DNA of 64,000 nt, taken from the NCBI GenBank assembly GCA_037349105.1, contig JAYJMM010000036.1, positions 992,001-1,056,000 on the forward strand, read 5' to 3'. The notes under the pieces are model-generated. The model was given only the letters and a program-made list of their open reading frames with translations, was not told where the DNA came from and made no database searches. The DNA is from Limnomonas spitsbergensis (lineage: Eukaryota; Chlorophyta; Chlorophyceae; Chlamydomonadales). This document shows, one piece after another, positions 26,101 to 35,239 of this stretch. Position numbers and translations under genes: made by a program. Within the stretch, counting starts at the first letter, position 1; every line of letters begins with the position of its first letter.

Positions 26101-28895
26101 AGGAGCCCATTGCGGAGCCCATTGAGGAGCCCATCAAGGAGCCCATTAAGGAGCCCATTGAGGAGCCCATTGAGGAGCCCAATGAGGAGCCCATTGAGGA
26201 GCCCAATGAGGAGCCCATTGAGGAGCCCATTGAAGAGCCCATTGAGGAGCCCATTGAGGAGCCCATTGAGGAGCCCAATGAGGAGCCCATTGAGGAGCCC
26301 ATTGAGGAGCCCATTGAGGAGCCCATTGAGGAGCCCATTGAGGAGCCCGATAAGGAGCCCATTGAGGAGCCCATTGAGGAGCCCAATGAGGAGCCCATTG
26401 AGGAGCCCATTGGGGAGCCCATTGAGGAGCCCATTGAGGAGCCCAATGAGGAGCCCATTAAGGAGCCCATTGAGGAGCCCATTGAGGAGCCCATTGAGGA
26501 GCCCAATGAGGAGCCCATTGAGGAGCCCATTGAGGAGCCCATTGAGGAGCCCAATGAGGAGCCCATTGAGGAGCCCAATGAGGAGCCCATTGAGGAGCCC
26601 ATTGAGGAGCCCATTGAGGAGCCCATTGAGGAGCCCATTGTGGAGCCCATTGAGGAGCCCATTGAGGAGCCCATTGAGGAGCCCAATGAGGAGCCCATTG
26701 AGGAGCCCGTTGTGGAGCCCAATGAGGAGCCCATTGAGGAGCCCATTGAGGAGCCCATTGTGGAGCCCATTGAGGAGCCCATTGAGGAGCCCATTGAGGA
26801 GCCCATTGAGGAGCCCATTGAGGAGCCCATTGAGGAGCCCATTGAGGAGCCCATTGAGGAGCCCAATGAGGAGCCCATTGAGGAGCCCATTGAGGAGCCC
26901 ATTGAGGAGCCCATTGTGGATCCCATTGAGGAGCCCATTGAGGAGCCCAATGAGGAGCCCAATGAGGAGCCCATTGAGGAGCCCATTGAGGAGCCCATTG
27001 AGGAGCCCATTGAGGAGCCCATTGAGGAGCCCATTGTGGAGCCCATTGAGGAGCCCATTGAGGAGCCCGTTGTGGAGCCCAATGAGGAGCCCATTGAGGA
27101 GCCCATTGAGGAGCCCATTGTGGAGCCCATTGAGGAGCCCATTGAGGAGCCCATTGAGGAGCCCATTGAGGAGCCCATTGAGGAGCCCATTGAGGAGCCC
27201 AATGAGGAGCCCATTGGGGAGCCCATTGAGGAGCCCATTGAGGAGCCCATTGAGGAGCCCATTGAGGAGCCCATTGAGGAGCCCATTGAGGAGCCCAATG
27301 AGGAGCCCATTGAGAACTAGTGGACAAATGATTTTTTGGTGCTTTCACCCCGCGGGAATCAGCCATTGAGGATCAGTGGACGAAGCACGTTTTGCGCTGT
27401 CACCCACACTTTTCATGCATGACGTGGTCGAAGCACGTTTTTTAGCTTTCACCTGTGCTTTGAATGCATGACATGGTCGTTTGGGTTGGCCGGGTACATG
27501 GGAGAACAGGGAAGGGAAGAGGATCAGTGTTAAGCGATGTACGATCGCGGCGGTCGGCCTTTTGACAGGGACATAAATGCCAGGGCCACAAATATCTGGT
27601 ACGGTTCTTCATCAACATCATTTACTGTCGTACGGTGTAAAACACCGTTTTGCATTACCACCCGATTCCCTTTTGCGGTGTCAGAGCCGGATACTGAAGA
27701 CGACGCATGCTGTGCGCTTTCCCTGCGACCTGTGAAGGAGGTGGCCATGGCTACGGGTGTGGTTCTGGATCCGGTGTACTCGGGCAAGGCCATACACGCG
27801 ATGCTGGCTGAGATGCGGCGCGTTCCAGAGGGGTGGGCTGGGCGGAGGGTGCTGTTTCTGCATACAGGCGGCCTGATGGTGAGCGGGGGTGGAGGCCGGG
27901 TGGTTACTGCTTCCTCAAAAATCATGATGGGGTGAGGAAGGGCTTCTGAATGGCCGTGGTGAGGCTGCTTGATGACGAGGGGTGACTGGTCTGGCTGCTG
28001 CTTGACAGGGAGGTGGGTGGGGGTGGGGGTGACTGGTCTGGCTGCTGCTTGACAGGGAGGTGGGTGGGGGTGGGGGTGACTGGTGTGGCTGCTGCTTGGC
28101 AGTGAGGCGGGTGGGGATGATTGATTGTGGTGCGGCGTTACGGTAACGGGGCGGATATGGCATCGGCCCTGGCTGCGCTGTTTTCTTAACTTCCACGGGG
28201 CGTAGCTTTCTTTCTTCCCTTGGTGCGGCGTTGTGTAGCTGACTGATGGGACACGCTTCTGGCTGCTGCTTCAACGTCGGCTATGGGGTGGGTTCACTGT
28301 GGGGGTGGGGCTTCTTTGGCTGATCGGGAATGGGCGAGAGATGATGTGGGCTAGGACTCCCTTGATGGGGTTGTAGGGATCGGGGTGGGTGTGCAGCTTG
28401 CGGACGAAGCCATATGTGTTCTGTTCCCACCCGTTTTGAAGCGTCGCCTCATGTAACCCTTTGTTGATGACATTACACCTCTGGGCCCTGCTCAAAAGGC
28501 TCGGCCGCCTCATGTAACCCTTTGTCAATGACGTTACACCTCTGGGCCATGCACAAGAAGGCTCGGCCGCGTGGGCGCCCAACTGTTCAAATGGGAGAAA
28601 AGAAAAACTCGTCCTTTGAGGGAACACAAAATAAAGGAACAAAAGGAGCGGCCGGGAAGGCAAACAAGTCCGGCGGCATCTGAGCTCCTCTAGCAACTAC
28701 CATTCAACAAAGACTACAACAGTAACCCTTTGTGTGACTAGCTGTTTCTTCGGCTTTTTGCCAGCCGGGGTCATGCAGTGGACCCGGCTCTGACGCTCAG
28801 TTGCTGGTGTGGCTCAGGGCATGTACGACAAGCTGGACCAAGTGGGCCAGCTCATGAAAGGAGATGCCAACGTGCTGAGGATGCAGGTTGTGTAG
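11126..28895 (+). CDS. D-cysteine desulfhydrase (PLP-dependent), 11 exons
   Basis: Exons: 11126-11191, 11792-11841, 12416-12500, 13202-13314, 17416-17508, 19576-19627, 20530-20769, 22796-22863, 24855-25044, 27738-27878, 28818-28895 (TAG). All junctions are GT-AG and all phases agree; the sum is 1,176 bases, 391 residues, the usual length for the family. The enzyme belongs to the fold-type II PLP family with ACC deaminase and breaks D-cysteine into pyruvate, H2S and ammonia. Visible hallmarks: [10 protein letters not shown] with the PLP lysine at about residue 67, GGVQSNHCR at 90-98, [12 protein letters not shown] at 178-189, the phosphate-binding [14 protein letters not shown] at 234-247, and LDPVYSGKA and LFLHTGGL near the C-terminus. 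A Gln-rich insertion (about 198-214) is lineage-specific. The start is the first ATG in the frame, and no clear targeting peptide is seen. ACC deaminase activity cannot be excluded from sequence. Confidence 0.93.
12469..12735 (+). repeat. Duplicated exon 3 end (PLP-lysine motif) and intron
   Basis: The exon 3 end 'gagcggcatgcagatgag' with the 'aag|gtggggcac' donor (to 12507) is repeated at about 12638-12675 as 'gagcggcatgcagatgaa..aacaaggtggggcac'. The following G/A-rich intron sequence is also repeated. The second copy encodes SGMQMNGNK, still with the lysine, and retains a GT donor. Confidence 0.85.
13018..13187 (+). mobile_element. MITE copy just upstream of exon 4
   Basis: The interior matches the family ('gaggccccgtttgtggccagcc') and the right end is 'cggaaaaagaaacagtg'. 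It ends about 15 bp before the acceptor of desulfhydrase exon 4. The left terminal repeat is lost. Confidence 0.75.
13410..13475 (+). repeat. Decayed copy of desulfhydrase exon 4 end
   Basis: The stretch carrying 'caccattggtggtatgcac' and 'cgctccacagcagccacc' parallels 'caccattggaggcgtgcag' and 'cgctccacggcagtggcagcc' at the real exon end (13249-13314). It lies about 100 bp downstream in the same orientation, and its donor is lost. Confidence 0.8.
13537..17332. repeat. 43-bp minisatellite, about 88 copies
   Basis: The unit runs ccatgttcctgcccccctca / cataggagggtggcttcgctgca. Almost the only variation is one position, ccatgTtcc versus ccatgGtcc, which alternates irregularly along the array; single changes occur near 13970, 14377, 15381 and 16137. 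It fills most of desulfhydrase intron 4. Open frames on the minus strand come from the 3 x 43 periodicity and are not genes. Confidence 0.95.
18116..18912. repeat. ~22-bp minisatellite, about 35 copies
   Basis: The unit is tttaaaaaccctgttatctg followed by tg, with variants such as atttgtggat and atctatg. It lies in desulfhydrase intron 5. 'aaaccct' inside the unit matches the telomere repeat, but the whole unit is not telomeric. Confidence 0.92.
19022..19215 (+). mobile_element. MITE copy, subfamily B
   Basis: The sequence 'gagtggtataccac.atcagctaca' followed by the family core and 'gtccgagacccact' matches 59893-60085. It differs from the main subfamily at both ends. Confidence 0.7.
19797..19992 (-). 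mobile_element. MITE copy, reverse orientation
   Basis: The element reads in reverse: ttcgtgattcagctacctatcag through ggcctccggc to the accttatagcc-like end. A short internal run of 'agctgacag' units has expanded near 19930-19970. The G-run at 19783-19792 adjoins it. Confidence 0.7.
20292..20485 (+). mobile_element. Complete MITE with TIRs and 8-bp target duplication
   Basis: The left end 'cagtgcttctttttcg' and right end 'aaaaaataagcactg' are inverted. Flanks are tcactgct (20284-20291) and ttactgat (20486-20493), matching at 6 of 8 positions. Ends in CAGTG with an 8-bp duplication suggest a hAT-type, non-autonomous element. It lies about 45 bp before the acceptor of desulfhydrase exon 7. Confidence 0.8.
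20890..22262. repeat. 59-bp minisatellite, about 23 copies
   Basis: The unit contains ggcattaaaagcccagtagg, gaatgatcaagccaggacc and tcttgggtctctagggccct. Variation is limited to a few positions (cccagt, ccccgt or ctcagt; ctctagg or ctctggg; ccctggc or cccgac). It occupies desulfhydrase intron 7. Confidence 0.95.
22562..22735 (-). mobile_element. MITE copy near exon 8
   Basis: A left end resembling 'cagtgcttcttttac' is followed by the family core in reverse, with an internal doubling of 'gaccaaaccggg'. It ends about 60 bp before the exon 8 acceptor. Confidence 0.65.
23020..23480. repeat. 12-bp pyrimidine-rich repeat (cccactcctact)
   Basis: About 38 units of 'ctcctactccccca' type, with ctct and ttcc variants, form a polypyrimidine strand about 450 bases long in desulfhydrase intron 8. 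The apparent 201-residue open frame only reflects the 12-bp period. Confidence 0.93.
23555..24310. repeat. 16-bp minisatellite (ctgatgctccactctt)
   Basis: About 47 units run through desulfhydrase intron 8. Because 16 is not a multiple of 3, all three minus-strand frames show the same cycling peptide ([16 protein letters not shown]), so the 200-residue open frames are not evidence of a protein. Confidence 0.93.
24508..24815 (-). mobile_element. Two adjoining MITE copies, reverse orientation
   Basis: The first begins 'cagtgtctcctttttcggc' and runs to 'gagtcataaaaag' near 24688. A second, 5'-truncated copy follows to 'gagtcactaaaaagaaat' near 24813. The pair ends about 40 bp before the acceptor of desulfhydrase exon 9. 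Confidence 0.72.
25118..25305 (-). mobile_element. MITE copy after exon 9
   Basis: It begins 'cactgtttatttttttggct' and ends 'gattcacgaaaaaggaaa', with the conserved core between in reverse. It begins about 75 bp after the exon 9 donor. Confidence 0.75.
25440..25505 (-). repeat. Dispersed repeat, gcgcccacgcggccgagc family
   Basis: On the minus strand it reads ggcgcccacgcgg.cgagc ... agcagggctcagaggtgtaa cgtcac. The same element recurs near 28455, 28515, 29617, 29930, 36035 and 63575. It is a multicopy element of unknown class. Confidence 0.75.
25877..27318. repeat. 12-bp repeat (gaggagcccatt), about 120 copies
   Basis: This 1.4-kb array in desulfhydrase intron 9 is open in several frames on both strands (EEPI, RSPL, MGSS and WAPQ peptides) because its unit is a multiple of three. 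Flanking 'cagccattgaggatcagt' stretches occur at 25820 and 27360. It is not evidence for a protein. Confidence 0.95.
27985..28115. repeat. ~53-bp tandem repeat, 2-3 copies
   Basis: 'gactggtctggctgctgctt' followed by 'gacagggaggtgggtggggg' is repeated, with a diverged third unit. It lies in desulfhydrase intron 10. Confidence 0.85.
28125..28230 (+). repeat. Dispersed repeat, ggcgtagctttcttt family
   Basis: The copy reads ggtaacggggcggatatgg ... ttccacggggcgtagctttc. Same family as 6828-6905. Confidence 0.7.
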
Positions 28896-30000
28896 CCAAG
28901 CCTTTCATCGTGTACCAACTGTGTCTGCAAATATGTTGTTCTGTTAAACCAGTCTGAAGGCCTGGCCCTCTGACTCAGCACACGGGGGGGAACTCAAGGA
29001 GGTTTGGAGGGTGGAGACTCCTTTCCTTTATCTTCTCTCGTGTCTTATCTCTTAAGCTTCCTGGCAGACTTGTTTTTTGCCGACGTGACCGAGCTTTGTT
29101 TTTTAGCAGGGCCCAGAGGTGGACCATCATTGACACCGGAAGGAACTCAGGAGGCACGATACGCACTTGCACTTCACTTCCGCTTGCTATCATTTTTTCC
29201 TCTTATGCCTTCTCCCTTGACTTCCCTAGCTGTCTTTTTGTTTGCCGACGTGGCCGAGCTTCATGTCAGCATTGCCCAAAGGTGTGACGTCATTAACTTG
29301 CAACTTCACTTCAACTTTCCTTTCCCCTCTTAAATTTACTTTCCCTCTCCGAAATTCACTGTTGTGGCCGAGCCTTTATGAGCAGGATCCAGAGGTGAAA
29401 CGTCTTTGACTTACGCCTCAACAGAAAGATGGTTGAGGTGTGTACCCATGTTGTACTGTATGGTAATAGTTTCATCCCCTGAGTTTCATAGTGTTATGTC
29501 ATGCTGTACTCTTTCCTAAAGCCGGGCTATTTTAGCTGGGTCCAGACTCCAGAAGGGCAACGTCTGTGACCTAAAATCTGATGCCCCAGCGGTGCTTTTA
29601 GCTGACTGTTGCACGAGTCAATGACGTTACACCTTACGGCCATGCACAAGAACTAAGGCTCGGCCGCATGGGTGCCCAACTGTTCATATAGGAGAAAAGA
29701 AAAAAGAAAAGGAAGAGAGAATACCAAATAAGGGAACAAAGGAGAAGCCGGGAGGGCAAACAAGACTGACGACACCTGAGCTCCTCTAGCAACTAGATCT
29801 CAAGTTGCACGAGTACTTACCCAAAGGTTGAGACATCAAATTTGCCTAACGATCCCGCTCCTTTGCCTTTCCAGCGTTTTGTCTGTCCCTTCACATTTTT
29901 ACCTCTTTTTCTGCCCCTTTTGCTTAGGCGCCCACGCGGCCGAGCCTTTTCTGAGCAGGGCCCAGAGGTGTCACGTCGTCATTGACCTTCGTGGAAACAG
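28440..30000. repeat. Cluster of gcgcccacgcggccgagc-family fragments
   Basis: Repeated segments near 28455-28500, 28515-28580, 29245-29300, 29365-29410, 29617-29790 and 29930-29985 share 'aatgacgttacacctctggg' and 'aaggctcggccgcgtgggcg'. Two also share a tail with 'gagctcctctagcaacta'. Desulfhydrase exon 11 (28818-28895) lies inside this cluster. No other coding exon is visible. Confidence 0.75.
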
Positions 30001-30009
30001 ACCACGTCA

Positions 30010-30390
30010 TGTTTTGTGATTTGGGCTTATCTGCAGCAGCATGGGGGACATTCCCACGCCACTCATTTTTGGTTGTGTGTTGATTGCTTGCTCAGGAGGG
30101 GCACTGTTTTTTCGCTCACTGCCCTAGTGTATGAAGTGCCTGTTCCGGTTGAAGTTCACATGTCCCATGCATCAATTGTGATGCTCTGATGGACTGTAAA
30201 AACTTCACAAAAACTTCACATGGGGGACATTCCCACGCCACTCGTCTGTGGTTGTGTGTTGGTTGCTTGCCCAAGGAGGACACTGTTTTTCCGCTCACTG
30301 TCCTACTTTGTTTTGTGCTTACTGGTTTTCGGACACCTGCCTCATGTTTGAAGTGTGATGCCCCGCTGGACTGAAAGCTTCACAAACTTT
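30010..30390. repeat. Two tandem copies of a ~190-bp dispersed repeat
   Basis: Both contain 'gggggacattcccacgccac', 'ggttgtgtgttg.ttgcttgc' and 'gatgctctgatggactg'-type segments. A third, reverse copy is at about 37270-37500. Open frames with KFLQS-RAS-LMHGTC peptides belong to this repeat, not to a gene. Confidence 0.75.
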
Positions 30391-31019
30391 TTACCAGAGT
30401 TCATTTGTTTGCGCACTTTCCAAAAATAATTAGGAAATGGACACCGATTAGACCTACCGGCCCAAAACAATGCAAGTACTGTTGCATCAGGCACCCACAC
30501 AATAATCCGTAACACGAACATCAACAACCCGTTATTGTCTCTTTCTGGATTCAAAGATGAATAGTGTGATGAATACAAAGCCGAGTTCAACGTTGGATGG
30601 TGGGTACCGTAGGATATAACATGCAATTTGGCTCGATTAGCAAATGCATATTCTCGGCGAAACAACCTCACTGACTCATGGATTTTCCTAGCTCAAAAAG
30701 TAAGGCAAACCACTTAACATGGTGCAGGGGCCGCATTGGATAGCATCCCGCATTTGAGGACCAGCATTCTGAACAAGAACCAAAAATCTCAACACTGCCC
30801 ACAAAATTACAACAAAATCATCTAATATACTCAACCATACAACGGGACTACACGAGCCAGCACACTGGGTGACAGTGGCTATGTGATAGAAAGGGAGATC
30901 AAGACTTCCAGCAAAATTGTAAGGGGTTTTTAAGCCTAGGCTTTGGTTTGCAGAGGTGTCAGTGGAACAAAATACACACAGGGGCCGTACACAAGCAGAG
31001 TCACCAAATGTAAAGCATG
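30391..31019. other. Non-coding interval
   Basis: AT-richer sequence with no recognisable exon, RNA or repeat. Confidence 0.4.
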
Positions 31020-31175
31020 GTTACGGAAAAGAGAAGTAGTGCATGCAGCACCGTGCATGGAGCATATGTCTGCATGGAGCTAATCCGCAAAACTGCATGC
31101 AGCACGGTGCATGCAGCATATGTCTGCATGGAGCTAATCCGCAAAACAGGTGCATGCAGCACGGTGCTCACAAGC
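31020..31175. repeat. ~62-bp repeat, gcatgcagcacggtgcatg
   Basis: Two and a half units contain 'gtgcatgcagcac.gtgcatg' and 'catatgtctgcatggagcta'. The palindromic gcatgc words may form hairpins. Confidence 0.75.
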
Positions 31176-31339
31176 GGGCTGCATTGCAGATAGCTGCCTA
31201 GTCGGTTCCGATTAAGAAAAGTCTGAAGAGCAGTGCGCTCACATACACCAGCCACCACATGGTGCAGTGGCCCAGGCATGGCGCACATGACCCGACGCAG
31301 CGGTGCATACACGCCAACTAGCGGAAAAGGAAGCATGGC

Positions 31340-31990
31340 TCCACCGCTGGTCCCACACGCAATCTAGAGTGGGAGGCGCACACCATACTCCAGCACCTGC
31401 ATCCAGACTGTTCATTTGCTAGTGCCATCTCCGCCCAACCGGGCGCTCTTACGTGCCCACTCTGATGACCTGCCACGCCATGCCCCTCGCCGCCAGATGC
31501 ACACGCGCTTTGTCCAGGCTGATACCCTTGGCGCGGGCATAATTTGCCGCATGAGCCCACCGGTGCACTCTCCTGCATGGGCCCGCAGGTGCTCTCTCCC
31601 GCATGGGCCCGCAAGTGCTCTCTCCTGGACACCATGCGCAATCTATGGGAGCACACACCCGTACCGCACAGGCTTATGCATTAGGTCCGCCCGCCGGCCC
31701 TCCCACATGCCCGCCGGACTTATCTCTGCACAGCCGGGTGCTCCATTGGAATGGCCAGCGTGCCCGCACCGTTGATCCACCGTTCCATGCGCCTGGCTGC
31801 CAGCTGTGACAAGGCTCGTACACACTGCTGCCCTCGGCGGGCGTATAGAAAGCTGCCTGGGTGCGAAATCTGGCCGAGTGCACACACCGTGCCCACTTGA
31901 CGCTGATGTCATTACCGCACAGCTGAGCGCTTCGTCGGCATGGCCATCGTGCCCACACTGTTGACCTGCCGGCCGCACCATTCCCCTAGC
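31340..31990 (-). repeat. Decayed tandem copies of the 3' end of the downstream-facing gene
   Basis: Segments near 31440-31600, 31720-31810 and 31920-31990 resemble the last ~150 coding bases of the minus-strand gene at 32003-33373. The best keeps the peptide ARAKGISLDKARVHLAARG, against ARAKGISIDEACEQLAARG in the gene. They lie downstream in its transcription direction, and the frames are broken. Confidence 0.7.
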
Positions 31991-32002
31991 TGCCAGCTGG
32001 TG

Positions 32003-33373
32003 TTATCTCCGCGCAGCCGGGCGCCCTAGCGTTCCCGCGCTGTTCACCCGCCGCGCCGCCCCCCTCGCGGCCAACTGCTCGCAAGCCTCGTCTATGCTGA
32101 TACCCTTAGCTCGCGCAAAAACCGCTGCGTGGGCGCGCAAGTGCTCATTGGAGACATCGAAACGCTCCTGCGACTGCAGGAAAACCGCCATAACTGTACT
32201 GCCCGCTGCTGCTGTTCCCTTGCCCCCATCATTTGACCTGGTAGCGTCGAGGCTACTGGCTCTGCTGGGCCTCTGAGACGGGCTTGTGCTCGTCTCTTTT
32301 AAGCGCACCTCATCGGGTGTCTCGTTTCCTGATGCCCTTTCTCTTGCTGCTCTTGCTGTTGAGACTCCTCTTCCTCCTTCCGCCCTTTCTCCCCCTCTTG
32401 CTCCCTGCCCTGATCTTGATCCAGGCCCGTCACCGCCTCTGCTGCTGCCACTGCTGCTGGTGCTGCATGGCGGATCTGACGCATGTACCGCCGCCAGCAG
32501 CCTGCATGGCAGCGACGGCGGCGGCATGTGTCCAAGGTCCAACGAGCCGGCACCCAGCAGCCGGCGGTGTTGAGTAGGCACTGCCAGTCGCCTCCATGGC
32601 TGTGGCGTGTTCGGCATGTCTCCCCTGTCCAAGGAGCCTGCGCTCTGCAAACGTTCAGTGTGAGCAGGCCAGTCGCCCTCAAACGGAAGGAGCTGCTGCC
32701 CAGTTTGAGAAGGCCAGTCACCCCTATGTAGTATGAGCTGCTGCTGCTGCTGGGGGCTTTCTCTGCTGGACCTTTCGCCCCCAGTCAGCAATACCCGCAG
32801 CTGCTGCTGCCGAGGGCTTTCTCTGCTCGACCTGTCCCCGTCGTCTTCGGTGAGCGCTCGGCCGGAGTAAGAGGTGCCAGCGAGCGAGCCCTGGTATGAA
32901 AGCTCGACGGCGTCGCTGTCCAGCCTGCTGCTTGCGCTCCAGCATATGGTGGGGGAGGCGCAGCGCAAGCCGGCCTCGGCCTCTGCCTCGGCAACGGCCA
33001 CCCGTTCCCGCATCTTGAAGCTGAACAGCTCTTGGACTTCGTCGCTGCTATTTGCATCGCCACGGCTGGAGCGCAGAAGCACGCGTTTCCCTCTGCACCG
33101 AGGCTGCCGGTTCTGCTGCTTCGCTGGGACATTTTCTGACCCGTCCCTGGTGCAGCCCTCGATGATATTTCTCTCCTCGCTGGCGTCATCTATTGAAGAT
33201 GCAATGGAACGCCGACCGACAATAGGGAGATCTAAGTGGTGCTCCAAGTCGAACAAGTTTAAGGCTGCGGCGAAATGGGCCTCTGGGGTCGAGTCTAACT
33301 CGTTGCACCCATTGGGCAGTGCCACCGAGCCCAGCACTTCTGTCCCTATGCTGACAGCGTGTTCTAGCTGCAT
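32003..33373 (-). CDS. Hypothetical single-exon protein, 456 aa
   Basis: A continuous 456-codon frame from ATG to TAA. I do not recognise a family. The first 110 residues look like ordinary globular sequence (HFAAALNLFDLEHHLDLP). The middle is low-complexity: an Ala/Glu tract (VAVAEAEAEAG), Gln runs, Ser/Arg/Gly-rich stretches, and two near-repeats, SAGSLDRGDMPNTPQPWRRL and GAGSLDLGHMPPPSLPCRLL. The last 45 residues form a helical motif (HLRAHAAVFARAKGISIDEA), and that motif is the part duplicated just downstream. The frame is long for this GC content and has a natural-looking N-terminus, but introns cannot be excluded. It could be a regulatory or scaffolding protein, or an expansion of a repeat-prone locus. 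Confidence 0.5.
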   Translation of the reverse strand: MQLEHAVSIGTEVLGSVALPNGCNELDSTPEAHFAAALNLFDLEHHLDLPIVGRRSIASSIDDASEERNIIEGCTRDGSENVPAKQQNRQPRCRGKRVLLRSSRGDANSSDEVQELFSFKMRERVAVAEAEAEAGLRCASPTICWSASSRLDSDAVELSYQGSLAGTSYSGRALTEDDGDRSSRESPRQQQLRVLLTGGERSSRESPQQQQQLILHRGDWPSQTGQQLLPFEGDWPAHTERLQSAGSLDRGDMPNTPQPWRRLAVPTQHRRLLGAGSLDLGHMPPPSLPCRLLAAVHASDPPCSTSSSGSSRGGDGPGSRSGQGARGGERAEGGRGVSTARAARERASGNETPDEVRLKETSTSPSQRPSRASSLDATRSNDGGKGTAAAGSTVMAVFLQSQERFDVSNEHLRAHAAVFARAKGISIDEACEQLAARGAARRVNSAGTLGRPAARR

Positions 33374-33879
33374 GCAATTGATAGACTATTGCTTGCAAGT
33401 GAGCTTCATTTCGACACAGGGGACGACGGGATGGGGACCAGGGTCTTGTGGGGATGGGGACTCGTCCCGTGCCGTACTTGACAACGCACGCCCTTTTTAT
33501 ACTGAGCTTGTTGTGGCAGCTCATCTCCATTTCGAGTTGAGTGGCAGATCAATAAAAACTGATATGATTGACTGTTCATGGTGCTTGGTCATTTCCCGCC
33601 TAACCCATTCCGCTTCATCAGGGTCAACCGGGTATCAACTGTCAACTACGGTAGTTGCCACTTAACAGTGGTAAGGTGGGTGGTTACGAGCTGAGCCTAA
33701 CACGTATTCTACCACCTTCGAGACCCGCACGCCCTACAGGTAGTACACGAGCAGGGAAGAGGTGGTCAAGGATGATGGCACAATATTACCTCAGCAGCAG
33801 GTGCCCAGCAGCTTCCCTTGCCTCCAATGGTCAGCTGTACACTTCAGGTGCAACCCAGCTTGCCACCGGCAAGGCTTGA

Positions 33880-34005
33880 TACAGCTAGGCCTGCAGCTTG
33901 GGACACAGTCAGGAACTAAGTCAGGTTTTGGTCCCCATTGGCCCAGCGGTGGCTGGCTGGCTGGCGGGCATACAAATGGGCCAAAGGTGGTCTGGCGCGC
34001 ACTAA
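33880..34005 (+). mobile_element. MITE fragment
   Basis: It keeps 'tcaggttttggtccccattgg' and 'ccaaaggtggtctggcgcgc'-type core. Both terminal repeats are missing. Confidence 0.5.
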
Positions 34006-34130
34006 AATAAGCACAGACCAGTGAACACGCATACTTCTTCATGATCATGCATACTTTGTCAGCATCGAAATAAGTTTACTGCATGATCATAAATACTGTA
34101 CCATGATCATGCGTATCACGACAACATGCA

Positions 34131-34190
34131 CAAGTGGGTGCCATGCATGCGAGAGGGGTGCACACCTCTCGCATGCATGGCACCTGCTTG
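34131..34190. repeat. Long perfect-loop hairpin
   Basis: Arms 34131-34156 and 34165-34190 are complementary over 26 bp with two adjacent mismatches; the loop is 8 bases (ggtgcaca). The stem contains ccatgcatgcgagagg. Several 'catgatcatgc' words lie just upstream (34040-34115). It could be a small-RNA precursor or a fold-back element. Confidence 0.85.
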
Positions 34191-35239
34191 TACCAGCCAC
34201 AACAGGCGTACCTGCCCCAGCTCGCTGTGCTTGGTCACTCCCTCCTGCCGTGGGATGATGAGTCTCATGTGACGCTGTGCTTCCATCATGAATTCCGTCC
34301 ACTCTCATTGTCGGCAACGTCATGTGTCAGCACCTGGAGGGGTGTGATTTTCCCCCTTCACCGCAGATACGTGCCACCCTGATGTGTTAACGCCTACAAA
34401 CGACCCAAACACGACCAGCCCCCTGCCCGCACACGCACACGCGCCCTGCCTCCCTCTATTTAGCCCATGCCCACCGTTTCCCCCCTCGCTACAGGGTTAC
34501 CGACTTACCGGGTACATATATATGAAACAGTCAGTACGGGTATGGGGTACATTACAGACACACGGGCCGGTGCGGTAGAATGGTATGTTGTGAATATCAG
34601 CTGGCCCTCAAAAGTCACCATGTATGCAGTATGCAACTTTCACCTTCGCCATGAACGATAGCATGTTCAATGGGTAATGTTACAAGCCATACACAGCCCA
34701 AGTACGGTGATGTAGCTTGCCAGACCCCTTGCATGGGCTCATGATGGACCCTGGCAGCAGTCACCCATCACCATGCATGCATGCAGCTCTGCCATGCAGA
34801 ATACCAGGAAACCGTATCAGGCTGTATGAACAGGAAGCGGTACGAAACAGGACGGTATGCAGTAGTGGATTTGGGCCCCAACTGCAACACTCGTTCTCAG
34901 TGTATGGTGTTTGTGATCCGGTGTTAAAGCTTTCACCTGCTCAAAACTGTCTGTGACTCCGTCAAGAGATTCTGACGTTGTCTTCTAGTGTCCTTATACA
35001 GTAATATAGTACATCTGTACCTCAATACATAATGTGCGTTATCAGATGTAATGTAGCAGTGGAACGCTGCACTAATTATGCCTCTTTGGAACCTAAAGTG
35101 TGCACATACTCCTGCGCATCTCTGGCCACCCATCGACACGGCGCCTCTGCTGTACCATGCCTGTGAGGTGCCTTCTGAGTATGCACCAAAACCTTAAATG
35201 CTAGGGTACTTGGAAACCTTAAATGCTAGGGTACTTGGA
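34191..35239. other. Non-coding interval
   Basis: No supported exon. A 25-bp doublet 'accttaaatgctagggtact' sits at 35190-35240, immediately before the retroelement remnant. Confidence 0.4.

Noticed and set aside
25847..27369. Overlapping 487-codon open frames on both strands (EEPI, RSPL, MGSS, WAPQ peptides)
   Set aside because: They are the direct result of a 12-bp tandem repeat inside a desulfhydrase intron; every frame without a stop in the unit stays open.
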